Below, one piece after another: positions 52,887-60,834 of a stretch of DNA of 64,000 nt. Origin of the DNA: Candidatus Omnitrophota bacterium (GTDB lineage: Bacteria > Omnitrophota > Gorgyraeia > Velamenicoccales > Velamenicoccaceae). The position numbers and the translations under genes were made by a program. The stretch is from positions 58,201 to 122,200 of the forward strand of contig DMEU01000006.1 of assembly GCA_003451585.1 (NCBI GenBank). Reading direction: 5' to 3'. The notes beneath the pieces are model-generated. The model was not told the origin of the DNA, searched no databases, and was given only the letters and a program-made list of their open reading frames with translations. The stretch's first letter is position 1. Each line of letters starts with the position of its first letter.

Positions 52887-53960
52887 ATGCATTCCACTCC
52901 TGATCTAAAAACAGGCATACGCAAGATAAAGGGCGGCATAGCCATCCTTAACGTGACATCTCACTGCAACGCGAAATGTAAATTTTGTTCTGAAGGTGGG
53001 CACGAACACCCTGTTCATGTCCCGTTGAGCATCATCAAACGGACGGTCTCCAGTCTTAAGTCCAGGGGGGTCAGAGAGATCAGCTTTATGGGGGGAGAGA
53101 CCACCCTGCGCCATGACTTAGAAGAGATCTTGAAATTTTCAAAAGAGCAGGGTATGGCGATCTATATGGTCACTAACGGCCTGCGGTTCTCCGATGCGTC
53201 ATTCGCTAAGAGGACGCTCAGGTTCCTTGACGGCATCGAGATTTCAGCCCATACCGCGGAAAAAGAAATGTACAAAGACATCATGGGCACGGACGGATTC
53301 GAACAACTGCTGGAAGGCATAGGCAATATAAAAAAATATAATCGTTGTGTCGCCGTTTTTTTTAATTTTGTCCCAAATTCCATTAATGCCGAAAAAATAA
53401 CAGATGTTTTCCGCCTGCTTAAAAAGATTTTCAAGAACAACCGGTTTTTAATACATGTCAAGACCTTGAACGTCGAAGGCAAGGTGGCGGAGGCGCCATA
53501 CCTGCTTCCGGATTACGGCCATTTCCGCCCGTTTTTAAGGCGGGCCCTTCTGTATGCCGAAAAGCGCGGCATAGGGGCGGTCATAAGCCGTTTCCCGATG
53601 TGCATTTACACCGGCTTCGAACACCTGTGCCTTGAGCTGCCGTTGGAGATCAGAGAAAATCCTTCTTTTTTTCATAACGACAGGTTGTTGTCTGAAACAA
53701 CCGATTTTTCCAGAGCGTCTATGCGCCCATCATCGGCAAAAGGCCATTTCTTCGAACCTTGCAGAGCGTGCAGCCTGCGCCGTATATGCCCGGGAATAGA
53801 CCCGGGATATTTCAAGGCCAGGAAGACGGTGGATTTCCTGTCGCCTCAAAAAAAGGGGATCGCTATAGTTATGCGGAAAATGCTCGAAGAAAGCCGATTT
53901 TTCAAATTAGACTACTCTTACCACAACTATCCCGACATAAAATATGGAAAGATATATTAA
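52887..53960 (+). CDS. Radical SAM protein with CX2CX5C C-terminus
   Basis: The 357-residue enzyme has HCNAKCKFC (Cys27, 31, 34), ISFMGGETTLRHDLEEIL, VTNGLRFSD, then AHTAEKEMYKDIMGTDGFEQ and a GIGNI segment. It ends with CRACSLRRICPGIDPGYF, the C-x2-C-x5-C-P-G motif of the shared family. About 40 further residues follow. It starts 11 bases after the fusion gene and overlaps the next by 17. A peptide or small-molecule target is inferred only from context. Confidence 0.86.
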   Translation: MHSTPDLKTGIRKIKGGIAILNVTSHCNAKCKFCSEGGHEHPVHVPLSIIKRTVSSLKSRGVREISFMGGETTLRHDLEEILKFSKEQGMAIYMVTNGLRFSDASFAKRTLRFLDGIEISAHTAEKEMYKDIMGTDGFEQLLEGIGNIKKYNRCVAVFFNFVPNSINAEKITDVFRLLKKIFKNNRFLIHVKTLNVEGKVAEAPYLLPDYGHFRPFLRRALLYAEKRGIGAVISRFPMCIYTGFEHLCLELPLEIRENPSFFHNDRLLSETTDFSRASMRPSSAKGHFFEPCRACSLRRICPGIDPGYFKARKTVDFLSPQKKGIAIVMRKMLEESRFFKLDYSYHNYPDIKYGKIY

Positions 53961-55152
53961 ATCCCTTATTTCTTCGTATATAGCCAAACCCGAAAAGACA
54001 TACCTGGATGCCATCGACGATAAATTGCTTTATCTTCTGTTCAAAAAAGAAGTTGCGCAATTATGCGGGCCTAAGACCAAAAAATCAATTGAGCTGGGCC
54101 GTTTGTGCGATAAGTATCTGGGATATAACAGTATCATCCACAAAGCCATATCGCCCGCGGGAAGATACGCGCAGGACGGTGTGTTTTCGAATATCTTCAG
54201 CGAACCGTCCAGGCTCGTAATTCTGTTGACGCACAAATGCCAGCTAAGATGCGCTTACTGCCGCGTGCGTAAATTCTCCAAAACAATGACGCGGGACACC
54301 CTTAAAAAAGCCGTAAGGTTGCTATTCACATCGCAAAAACAGGAAATTCAACTGCAATTTTTTGGAGGCGAACCGCTTTTGCGCTTTGATCTTATAAAAG
54401 AAGCCGTCTCGTACGCGGAAGAAATGAATAAAGAAAAAAAGAAGGACCTTACGTTCATTCTGACAACTAACGGTTTGGCATTAAATGCCGATAAGATCAG
54501 GTACTTGCGCGGCCATAATTTTTTAGTCGAGTGCAGCCTGGACGGCCCGAGCCATTCGCAACTCGCGTCAAGGGGCGCGCTCGACAACAAAGATTATTTC
54601 AAACGAGTCATTAAAAATTATAAGATGCTTATTTCGACTGAGATCCCGCATTATGCTATATCCGTCATCTCCCCCGGAAATATCGCGGAGTTAGGGCCAA
54701 ATTTAAAGTATTTGATGAATACCGGGTTTAAATCCATACAGTTGAATTACGCGCTGGGTGTCTACTGGCCCGACCCTGCAATGGATGCTCTTTTCAAAGA
54801 GACGGCCGCTTTAACAGGTGAATTAAGGAGGAACGGCGTACAATTCATCAATCTGACCAGGGCGAGAAGAGAGCCGGCCATCCTGAACGCGGAAATAAGC
54901 GTCGACACGGATGGGGGGCTTTTCTGGGAGTATGGCATCTGCCTTGAAGAGGACTTCTTCGAGATGAAAAAAAAATTTTATATCGGCGATATAAAAAGAG
55001 TCCGCGGCCTTGTGGGGTTATCAACAACGCCATTTCAGAATTTTCACAAACTAATGCGTGTTTACGGCGCCCGCAACAAAAAATTCAGCAAAATAATTTT
55101 AAATAACATTTTTCTTGGCTTTACTTACGAGAGGTTCCTTAAAGGGTTATGA
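53944..55152 (+). CDS. LFTS-type radical SAM protein
   Basis: The 402-residue enzyme has a roughly 90-residue N-terminal extension and then KCQLRCAYC (Cys99, 103, 106). LLFTSQKQEIQLQFFGGEPL, FILTTNGLAL, ECSLDGPSHS and the ending NNIFLGFTYERFLKGL follow. The same marks occur in the second half of the 48584 gene and in the gene at 56698, making a three-member paralogous set. Extra cysteines are few, so a large SPASM region is not expected. The 17-base overlap with the preceding gene and ATGA overlap with the next suggest tight coupling. Confidence 0.87.
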   Translation: MERYIKSLISSYIAKPEKTYLDAIDDKLLYLLFKKEVAQLCGPKTKKSIELGRLCDKYLGYNSIIHKAISPAGRYAQDGVFSNIFSEPSRLVILLTHKCQLRCAYCRVRKFSKTMTRDTLKKAVRLLFTSQKQEIQLQFFGGEPLLRFDLIKEAVSYAEEMNKEKKKDLTFILTTNGLALNADKIRYLRGHNFLVECSLDGPSHSQLASRGALDNKDYFKRVIKNYKMLISTEIPHYAISVISPGNIAELGPNLKYLMNTGFKSIQLNYALGVYWPDPAMDALFKETAALTGELRRNGVQFINLTRARREPAILNAEISVDTDGGLFWEYGICLEEDFFEMKKKFYIGDIKRVRGLVGLSTTPFQNFHKLMRVYGARNKKFSKIILNNIFLGFTYERFLKGL

Positions 55153-56717
55153 GAAACATTCCACGTGTTATCTTCGTGCATGAAAGCAAGATGTGTGACG
55201 AGGGCGAAAACCGCATAATGCTCTTTCCGGCAGGTTTAATCTCCATGGCCGACCTATTGACACGCCAGGGTATAGACGCCAGGATATTACATCACGCGGT
55301 CGAGAAGGCTGCAGATCCGGGCTTTAGCCTGAAGGCGTACATAAGCCGTTATAGGCCGGCGATAGTCTGTCTGGACCTCCACTGGCATCAGCAGGCCGCG
55401 GCTGTATTGAAGCTCATAAAAAAAATTAAACGATCATTCCCCCATATATACATAGTAACCGGCGGCGTCACTGCCAGCTATTTTTACAGGCAGCTGATGA
55501 AACGCTGCCCTGAGATCGACTTTTTGATCAGGGGGGACGGCGAGATACCATTATTGAAACTGGCTCGGGTATTGATCGGAAAACGCAGGCACACCTTCGA
55601 AGGTATGCCTAATCTTGTCTACAGGAACAAAGGCGGCATCAGGGCCAACCGGATAAGGTATACCTTCAATGCGAGCATCGCAAAAAAGCTTTCATTCTCG
55701 AATTTTTCCCTTTTGGAACATTGGGAATTATACAACATGCCGCGAGTTTTCGAAGGCCAGATCAGCAAAGCAGGCAGCCCTGTTACCCCCGGCAACCCTA
55801 AAATATTTTTTTACCCTTGCGGCCGCGGTTGCTCAAGTAATTGTTCCATATGCAGCGGTTCCAGGATCTCACAAAAGTTGATCTCGGGACGAAAAAAGCT
55901 GGTTTATATTCCAGTATCTTCCGTTGTAAAAGACCTTAAAAATATACGCGGATACGGGCTTGATACCTGGTACAACACATTCCATCCTCCGGGAAGCCAA
56001 GACTACTTCATCCGTCTTTTCAGGAAAATAAGAAAAGAGAGGCTCGATCTTAACCTTCAATTCGAGTGCCTCTCCATACCTACGATAAAATTCATCATAG
56101 AAGCGCAAAAGACATTCAAACAAATACGCCTGGACTTTGTATTGCAAACGGGCTCAGACCGCCTGCGCAGAATCATAAAGGGGAATTTCTACAGCAACGA
56201 GCGGCTCTTAAGCCTTTTTGCTTATCTAAGGGATACCGGCATCGAGGTCGACCTTTGTTTTGTCGCAGGCCTGCCAAAAGAGACCGTGCAGGATGTGATA
56301 TCCACATTATCGCTCATAAATTTTGTTAGACGCGTATTCCCGCACGTAAATTGCGTAGCGGCACACCTGGAGATCGAGCCGGGATCGCCTGTCTTTTTAA
56401 ATCCCGGAAAACACGGGGTCAGGGTTCACAGGAATTGCCTAAACGCCTTCATAAAAGACCACTCAAAAAAAAGCGGCCTTGGCTATGAAACCGAATGTTT
56501 CACCAAAACAGAAATTTCCATCATTAAAGCATACTATAAAATAGAGTGCGGATGCCGCAGGGAAAGTTCGGGTTTTCTTCACTCGTTACGCGGCGATCCG
56601 TTTAAGGCGGAACGCATGAATATCGGCTCCTGGCGTAAATTTTGCGAGCCCTGCGAATTTTACTTAAATTGTTTTAAGAATGGAGGCATGCCATTTGATG
56701 GGCGCGCGCAAAATTAG
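55149..56717 (+). CDS. B12-binding radical SAM enzyme
   Basis: The 522-residue enzyme has a cobalamin-type N-terminal domain (about 1-150) including FPAGLISMADLLTRQGIDAR, YIVTGGVTASYFYRQL and IRGDGEIPLLKLARV. The rSAM cluster is at Cys228, 232 and 235 (GCSSNCSICSG), and CFVAGLPKETVQDVI is the late-barrel motif. A Cys-rich C-terminus (KIECGCRRES, FCEPCEFYLNCF) may hold another cluster. It resembles the N-terminal half of the 48584 fusion. It overlaps the LFTS-type rSAM downstream by 20 bases, so the two likely act together. Confidence 0.88.
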   Translation: MRNIPRVIFVHESKMCDEGENRIMLFPAGLISMADLLTRQGIDARILHHAVEKAADPGFSLKAYISRYRPAIVCLDLHWHQQAAAVLKLIKKIKRSFPHIYIVTGGVTASYFYRQLMKRCPEIDFLIRGDGEIPLLKLARVLIGKRRHTFEGMPNLVYRNKGGIRANRIRYTFNASIAKKLSFSNFSLLEHWELYNMPRVFEGQISKAGSPVTPGNPKIFFYPCGRGCSSNCSICSGSRISQKLISGRKKLVYIPVSSVVKDLKNIRGYGLDTWYNTFHPPGSQDYFIRLFRKIRKERLDLNLQFECLSIPTIKFIIEAQKTFKQIRLDFVLQTGSDRLRRIIKGNFYSNERLLSLFAYLRDTGIEVDLCFVAGLPKETVQDVISTLSLINFVRRVFPHVNCVAAHLEIEPGSPVFLNPGKHGVRVHRNCLNAFIKDHSKKSGLGYETECFTKTEISIIKAYYKIECGCRRESSGFLHSLRGDPFKAERMNIGSWRKFCEPCEFYLNCFKNGGMPFDGRAQN

Positions 56718-57771
56718 CTTATACGGCACGGGCCGGAATGAAACCGAGGTGATCGAATACCTCTGTTCATTGGTTGAAGACCGGGACGAACCGGTGAATT
56801 TTTTGCAGCTTTATCTTACCCAAAGATGCCAGCTTGCCTGTAAATATTGCGGCATGCGCGGATCTTCGGAGAGATCCGACATGTCCGAAAGCATGCTGCG
56901 TCAGGCTATCGACTTCCTCTTTACATCCGATTCTAAAGATATTCGTCTCCAATTCTTTGGAGGAGAGCCCTTGCTGCGGTTCGATTTGGTAAAAAAGGGT
57001 GTTTCCTACGCCTTGAAAAAAGCGGAAAGGCTCGGAAAAAAATGTAAATTTCTACTCGCAACCAATGGGCTTTCCCTCAACAAGGCCAGCCTTGATTTTT
57101 TCAGGTCAAATAATTTCTCACTTGTATTCAGCTTAGACGGCAAAGAAAAGGTGCAAGCTATCAACCGTCCGCCGCTAAAAAGGGCGTTCGCGGAAAGATA
57201 TTTCAAACAAATATCGACCAATCTGGAACGCCTTGCCGCATCCGGGGTCAGTTTTTTTGTCAATTGTGTGGTTGGGCCGGGCATGGTAAGCTATATGCCG
57301 GAAACGGTAGATTTCCTTATAAACAGAAAAGTCAGGAATATACGGTTTTCTTATATGATGGGTGTCTTTTGGGAGATGCCGGAAATACGAAGATTACAGG
57401 AAGAAGTGAGGGAACAATTTGTCAGATGCAAAAATGACCATCCTGAAATTGAAATAACCGCCTGCGACGATGAACCTGTCCTTTTGTGCAGCGGCATAGC
57501 AGCTGCTCATAACGGAGATTTATTCGTAGGGTCTACCTTGCCTTTAAAGCAACGGTTTACGCATCTTCCGCGCATCAATTATTACGGGAATTTAAATCGC
57601 CTGAAGACCATAAACCTTTTGAAACGGAATAAAAAGGCCGAGGTCGAGAAAGCCCTGGGTGCGGCGCTTTGCCACAAAAATGAATTCCGCCTTTTGGCGA
57701 ATAACATTTATATGGGCATACTCCATGAACGCCTCTTTAACAGGCTCCTGAAAAATCATGACAAAAGTTAA
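56698..57771 (+). CDS. LFTS-type radical SAM protein
   Basis: The 357-residue enzyme has RCQLACKYC (Cys44, 48, 51), FLFTSDSKDIRLQFFGGEPL, FLLATNGLSLN and VFSLDGKEKVQ. It ends NNIYMGILHERLFNRLLK, like its paralogues at 53944 and in the 48584 fusion. The ATG at 56698 is preferred, with GGAGG 11 bases upstream, while the ATG at 56680 would deepen the overlap with the previous gene. It forms, with 55149, the unfused equivalent of the 48584 protein. The substrate is unknown. Confidence 0.86.
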   Translation: MGARKISLYGTGRNETEVIEYLCSLVEDRDEPVNFLQLYLTQRCQLACKYCGMRGSSERSDMSESMLRQAIDFLFTSDSKDIRLQFFGGEPLLRFDLVKKGVSYALKKAERLGKKCKFLLATNGLSLNKASLDFFRSNNFSLVFSLDGKEKVQAINRPPLKRAFAERYFKQISTNLERLAASGVSFFVNCVVGPGMVSYMPETVDFLINRKVRNIRFSYMMGVFWEMPEIRRLQEEVREQFVRCKNDHPEIEITACDDEPVLLCSGIAAAHNGDLFVGSTLPLKQRFTHLPRINYYGNLNRLKTINLLKRNKKAEVEKALGAALCHKNEFRLLANNIYMGILHERLFNRLLKNHDKS

Positions 57772-58846
57772 TCGTTCCATCCTGTTAGAAAAGATCCGTG
57801 GTTATTCATCGATTGATACAACTGTAAGCTGCAGGGTCCACGAAGTCTATATAATGCTTACCCTTGAGTGTAATCTAAAATGCGCATTCTGCTGCTGGTG
57901 GGGGCCTAACGGGCCATGCCGCAACCCGCTGTTCCTAAAAAAATATTCGCCCCCTGCAAACAGAAGAGATATAAAACGTTTTATAGACGAGGTAGCTGTT
58001 TTCCGCCCCAAGACGGTGAATCTATCCGGGGGCGAACCGCTTATCTTTGACGGATGGCACGATATAGCACTCTATTTAAAACGCAAAGAGATGCCCGTTT
58101 CATTGACAACGAACGGCCTGCTTTTGCCGGCTCAATCGGATAAGATCCATGAAAGTGTCGACGACCTGAACATATCCTTCCAGGGAGCCCCTGGCAGCAA
58201 TATACACAACTACATGGATATGCTGAAAAAAGGCTTGAAGCGGTTGTCTAAATTGAAAAAAATAAAAAATAGGGGCCCAAAGATACGCATTCTTTACACG
58301 CTCACCGGACAGACTTGCGGCCTTTTTAAAAAATTCAGGCGCTTCCTTAAGCAAGAGGCGATCCATGTAGACAGTATGATCTTTCAACACCGCCTCTTCA
58401 TAAACGACAAGACACTTAAAGACCATAGGGCCGTATTTAAAAAAGAATTCGGTATCCTAAACACTGATTTTACCCGGGGTTTCGCCTCGCATGGAATTAC
58501 AAACGGGCTCGCGTCCTTTAAAAAGCATCTGAAGGATATCAGAACGGACGCGGCAGGCAGGTTTGTCCCCAATCTCCTGGACAGCGAAATAGACGCGTAT
58601 TATAACGAAAATGAGCCGCCGGCGCATTACTCGGTTTACTGCAGCGCGCCGTGGCATCAGGTGAACCTTCTTCCAAACGGAGTCATCTATACATGCAATG
58701 ATTATATGCTGGGCAATATTACAAAGGCCTATTTTCCGGACATTTGGAATGGCCCAAAAGCAAGGCGCCTGAGAAAATTCATCTCGCGCCGGCTTTTTCC
58801 AGCCTGCAAAGGGTGCTTCTATTATTACACAGACAGGGATGCCTGA
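57758..58846 (+). CDS. Radical SAM protein with SPASM-like C-terminus
   Basis: The 362-residue enzyme has its cluster at Cys38, 42 and 45 (ECNLKCAFC), immediately followed by the unusual CWWGPNGPC. VNLSGGEPLIFDGWHD and LTTNGLLL follow. A C-terminal set comprises YCSAPWHQVNLLPNGVIYTC, then NDYMLGN and FPACKGCFYYY, resembling a truncated SPASM or twitch region. It differs from both expanded families nearby, so it is a distinct activity in the row. It overlaps its upstream neighbour by 14 bases. Confidence 0.86.
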   Translation: MTKVNRSILLEKIRGYSSIDTTVSCRVHEVYIMLTLECNLKCAFCCWWGPNGPCRNPLFLKKYSPPANRRDIKRFIDEVAVFRPKTVNLSGGEPLIFDGWHDIALYLKRKEMPVSLTTNGLLLPAQSDKIHESVDDLNISFQGAPGSNIHNYMDMLKKGLKRLSKLKKIKNRGPKIRILYTLTGQTCGLFKKFRRFLKQEAIHVDSMIFQHRLFINDKTLKDHRAVFKKEFGILNTDFTRGFASHGITNGLASFKKHLKDIRTDAAGRFVPNLLDSEIDAYYNENEPPAHYSVYCSAPWHQVNLLPNGVIYTCNDYMLGNITKAYFPDIWNGPKARRLRKFISRRLFPACKGCFYYYTDRDA

Positions 58847-58847
58847 G

Positions 58848-59975
58848 ATGACGGAAAAAATATTCCTTTACAACGCATTACCGTGCGAAAATAATACATT
58901 TTTTTTGCATCAAATATTCAAATTCTTCGAAAAAAACAATTATCCGATCGTCTCTACTGCGGAAACATCGGATACCATAATTATATCTACCTGCATAGTG
59001 ACACAAGAGGTGGAAGACAAGTGCAAATCGTTAATAGCGGCATTACAAAAAAAATTTGGGACAAACAAGCGATTTATAATTTATGGCTGCCTTGCCACCC
59101 TTAAACGCGCCACGGACGGAAAAAACGGCATGATTTTCATCCCGCCTCACGATCTCGATGTCTTTAACGGCCTCTTTCAGCATACAATCCCGATTGAACA
59201 AATTAATGAAAATGTATACAGCAGGGCATTCTCGAATGAACCCAGGGACATTTATCGCGTCCTCATCGCTCAAGGATGCGTGCATAATTGCAGCTACTGC
59301 GCAATAAAATCGGCTAAAGGCCGCCTTAAGAGCAAAAAACCAGCTAGGATTATGAGCGAGATAAAAAAAGGCGCCAAACTTGGATACAGGCATTTTAAAT
59401 TGGTGGCGGATGATTGCGGCTGTTATGGAATGGATTTAGGCACGGGCCTGGGCGTGCTTTTAGACAGAATCTGCGGGCTAGGCATAGCTATGCGGCTCGA
59501 TATACACTATATCGAACCAGGCAGCTTCCTGCGTTATTTTCGACAGATCGAGCGCGCTGTAGCCAAAGGTCTTCTTAAGGATATGAACGTACCTATTCAA
59601 ACCACAAGCAGGCGCATCCTAAAACTTATGAACAGACGGTACGAGATAGAAAAAGTCATGGAGGCCGTATCCTGTCTAAAAAAGAACCATCCTGTCTTTA
59701 TTTCCACGGACATTATTGCCGGCTTTCCATCCGAAACTCGCGATGATTTCCATGATACTTTGTCGAAAACTCAAATTTTTGATAAAACAGGCATTTTTTT
59801 ATTCTCGCCACGAACTCATACTCCAGCTTCAAAGTTTAATCGCCAATTAAGCAGGAGCGAGATGGACTACCGCGCAAAAATAGCATCCGAACTCGAAGAA
59901 AAAGACCCTAAGCGATATCAATTTTCTGTAAAATATGACGAAAACCTCGCAGGCAAGAATCCAACAGCCCGATAG
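58848..59975 (+). CDS. Methylthiotransferase-like radical SAM protein without TRAM domain
   Basis: The 375-residue protein has the MiaB/RimO layout: an N-terminal UPF0004 domain with cysteines at 13, 49 and 81 (YNALPCENN, ISTCIVTQ, YGCLAT) for a second Fe-S cluster. The rSAM core has Cys144, 148 and 151 (GCVHNCSYCAIK), with NVPIQTTSRRILKLMNRRY and DIIAGFPSETRDDF. The usual C-terminal TRAM RNA- or protein-binding domain is absent. Family enzymes add a methylthio group to tRNA or ribosomal protein. Here, embedded among peptide-type rSAM genes, a different substrate is inferred. The ATG at 58848 has AGGGA 8 bases upstream. Confidence 0.85.
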   Translation: MTEKIFLYNALPCENNTFFLHQIFKFFEKNNYPIVSTAETSDTIIISTCIVTQEVEDKCKSLIAALQKKFGTNKRFIIYGCLATLKRATDGKNGMIFIPPHDLDVFNGLFQHTIPIEQINENVYSRAFSNEPRDIYRVLIAQGCVHNCSYCAIKSAKGRLKSKKPARIMSEIKKGAKLGYRHFKLVADDCGCYGMDLGTGLGVLLDRICGLGIAMRLDIHYIEPGSFLRYFRQIERAVAKGLLKDMNVPIQTTSRRILKLMNRRYEIEKVMEAVSCLKKNHPVFISTDIIAGFPSETRDDFHDTLSKTQIFDKTGIFLFSPRTHTPASKFNRQLSRSEMDYRAKIASELEEKDPKRYQFSVKYDENLAGKNPTAR

Positions 59976-60834
59976 CAGGGTCCCTAAAAATAACCCGTCC
60001 GCCTCAAGGCTGCGAAACTGCTCCTTGCGCATAGTAATCACTGATAAATGCAACCAAAAATGCATTTACTGTAATGCCGTAGACAGCCTGGACACATCTT
60101 CATATAAAAAAACGGATATCCTCAAAAAGATACTCTCCGGCATCCAAAAGGACACTCTGGTATTTTCCGGAGGGGAGCCTACCCTGGAACCGTTGCTTGA
60201 AGACTACATCCGATTCGCCAAAAAGTGCCGCTACAAGAACATAGTGGTCCTGAGCAACGGGGTACGTTTAGCCTGCAATGATTATTGCCTTGGCCTTAAA
60301 AAAGCCGGGCTTACGGGTGTCCAGCTTTCCGTCCCCCATTACGATGCCGCCGTTTTTGATTCGATAACATCCGGCCACGGCCACCTGAAATATCTTATAG
60401 AGGCGGCCCGCAATCTCAACTCTTCGGCGATCGATCTCTTTGCGAGCGTTGTTATCTCGGCATTTAATTACCGCGCCTTGGATAAATTAGCCGCGTTTGT
60501 GCACGCGAGGTTAAAGATCAAGAACATTATATTTTATTTTATAGAGCGCTGCCTGAATGTGGATGACAACCCATGGACCGTCCCGGATATCCGCGACTCG
60601 ATGCCTTTCATCCGCAAAGCGATAAAATACTGCCGCAAACACGATATCAGGCATAAATTTTCCGGCACAGGGCTTCCTTTTTGCATTCTGAAGCTCAACG
60701 GGTTCGGGTTCGAAAGAGAGGATTTTATAGAGGCCGCGCGTTCATACAGAAGGCCTTACCTGCAGCTTCCGCGCGCGGTATGCCGTAATTGCCCGGAAAC
60801 AACTGAATGCCCTTGGGGAACCACACAACCATGA
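59935..60834 (+). CDS. Radical SAM protein with CX2CX5C C-terminus
   Basis: The 299-residue enzyme has KCNQKCIYC (Cys39, 43, 46), LVFSGGEPTLEPLLEDYI, VLSNGVRLA, and PHYDAAVFDSITSGHGHL with a downstream ARNL segment. It ends CRNCPETTECPWGTTQP, a variant of the C-x2-C-x5-C ending with Pro-Trp in place of Pro-Gly. The start at 59935 overlaps the methylthiotransferase-like gene by 41 bases, the longest overlap in this row. I see no better in-frame start before the cluster. Confidence 0.83.
   Translation: MTKTSQARIQQPDSRVPKNNPSASRLRNCSLRIVITDKCNQKCIYCNAVDSLDTSSYKKTDILKKILSGIQKDTLVFSGGEPTLEPLLEDYIRFAKKCRYKNIVVLSNGVRLACNDYCLGLKKAGLTGVQLSVPHYDAAVFDSITSGHGHLKYLIEAARNLNSSAIDLFASVVISAFNYRALDKLAAFVHARLKIKNIIFYFIERCLNVDDNPWTVPDIRDSMPFIRKAIKYCRKHDIRHKFSGTGLPFCILKLNGFGFEREDFIEAARSYRRPYLQLPRAVCRNCPETTECPWGTTQP

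Noticed and set aside
58848..59975. Calling this gene miaB or rimO
   Set aside because: It lacks the TRAM domain and sits in a peptide-type rSAM row. The family level is supported, the specific enzyme is not.
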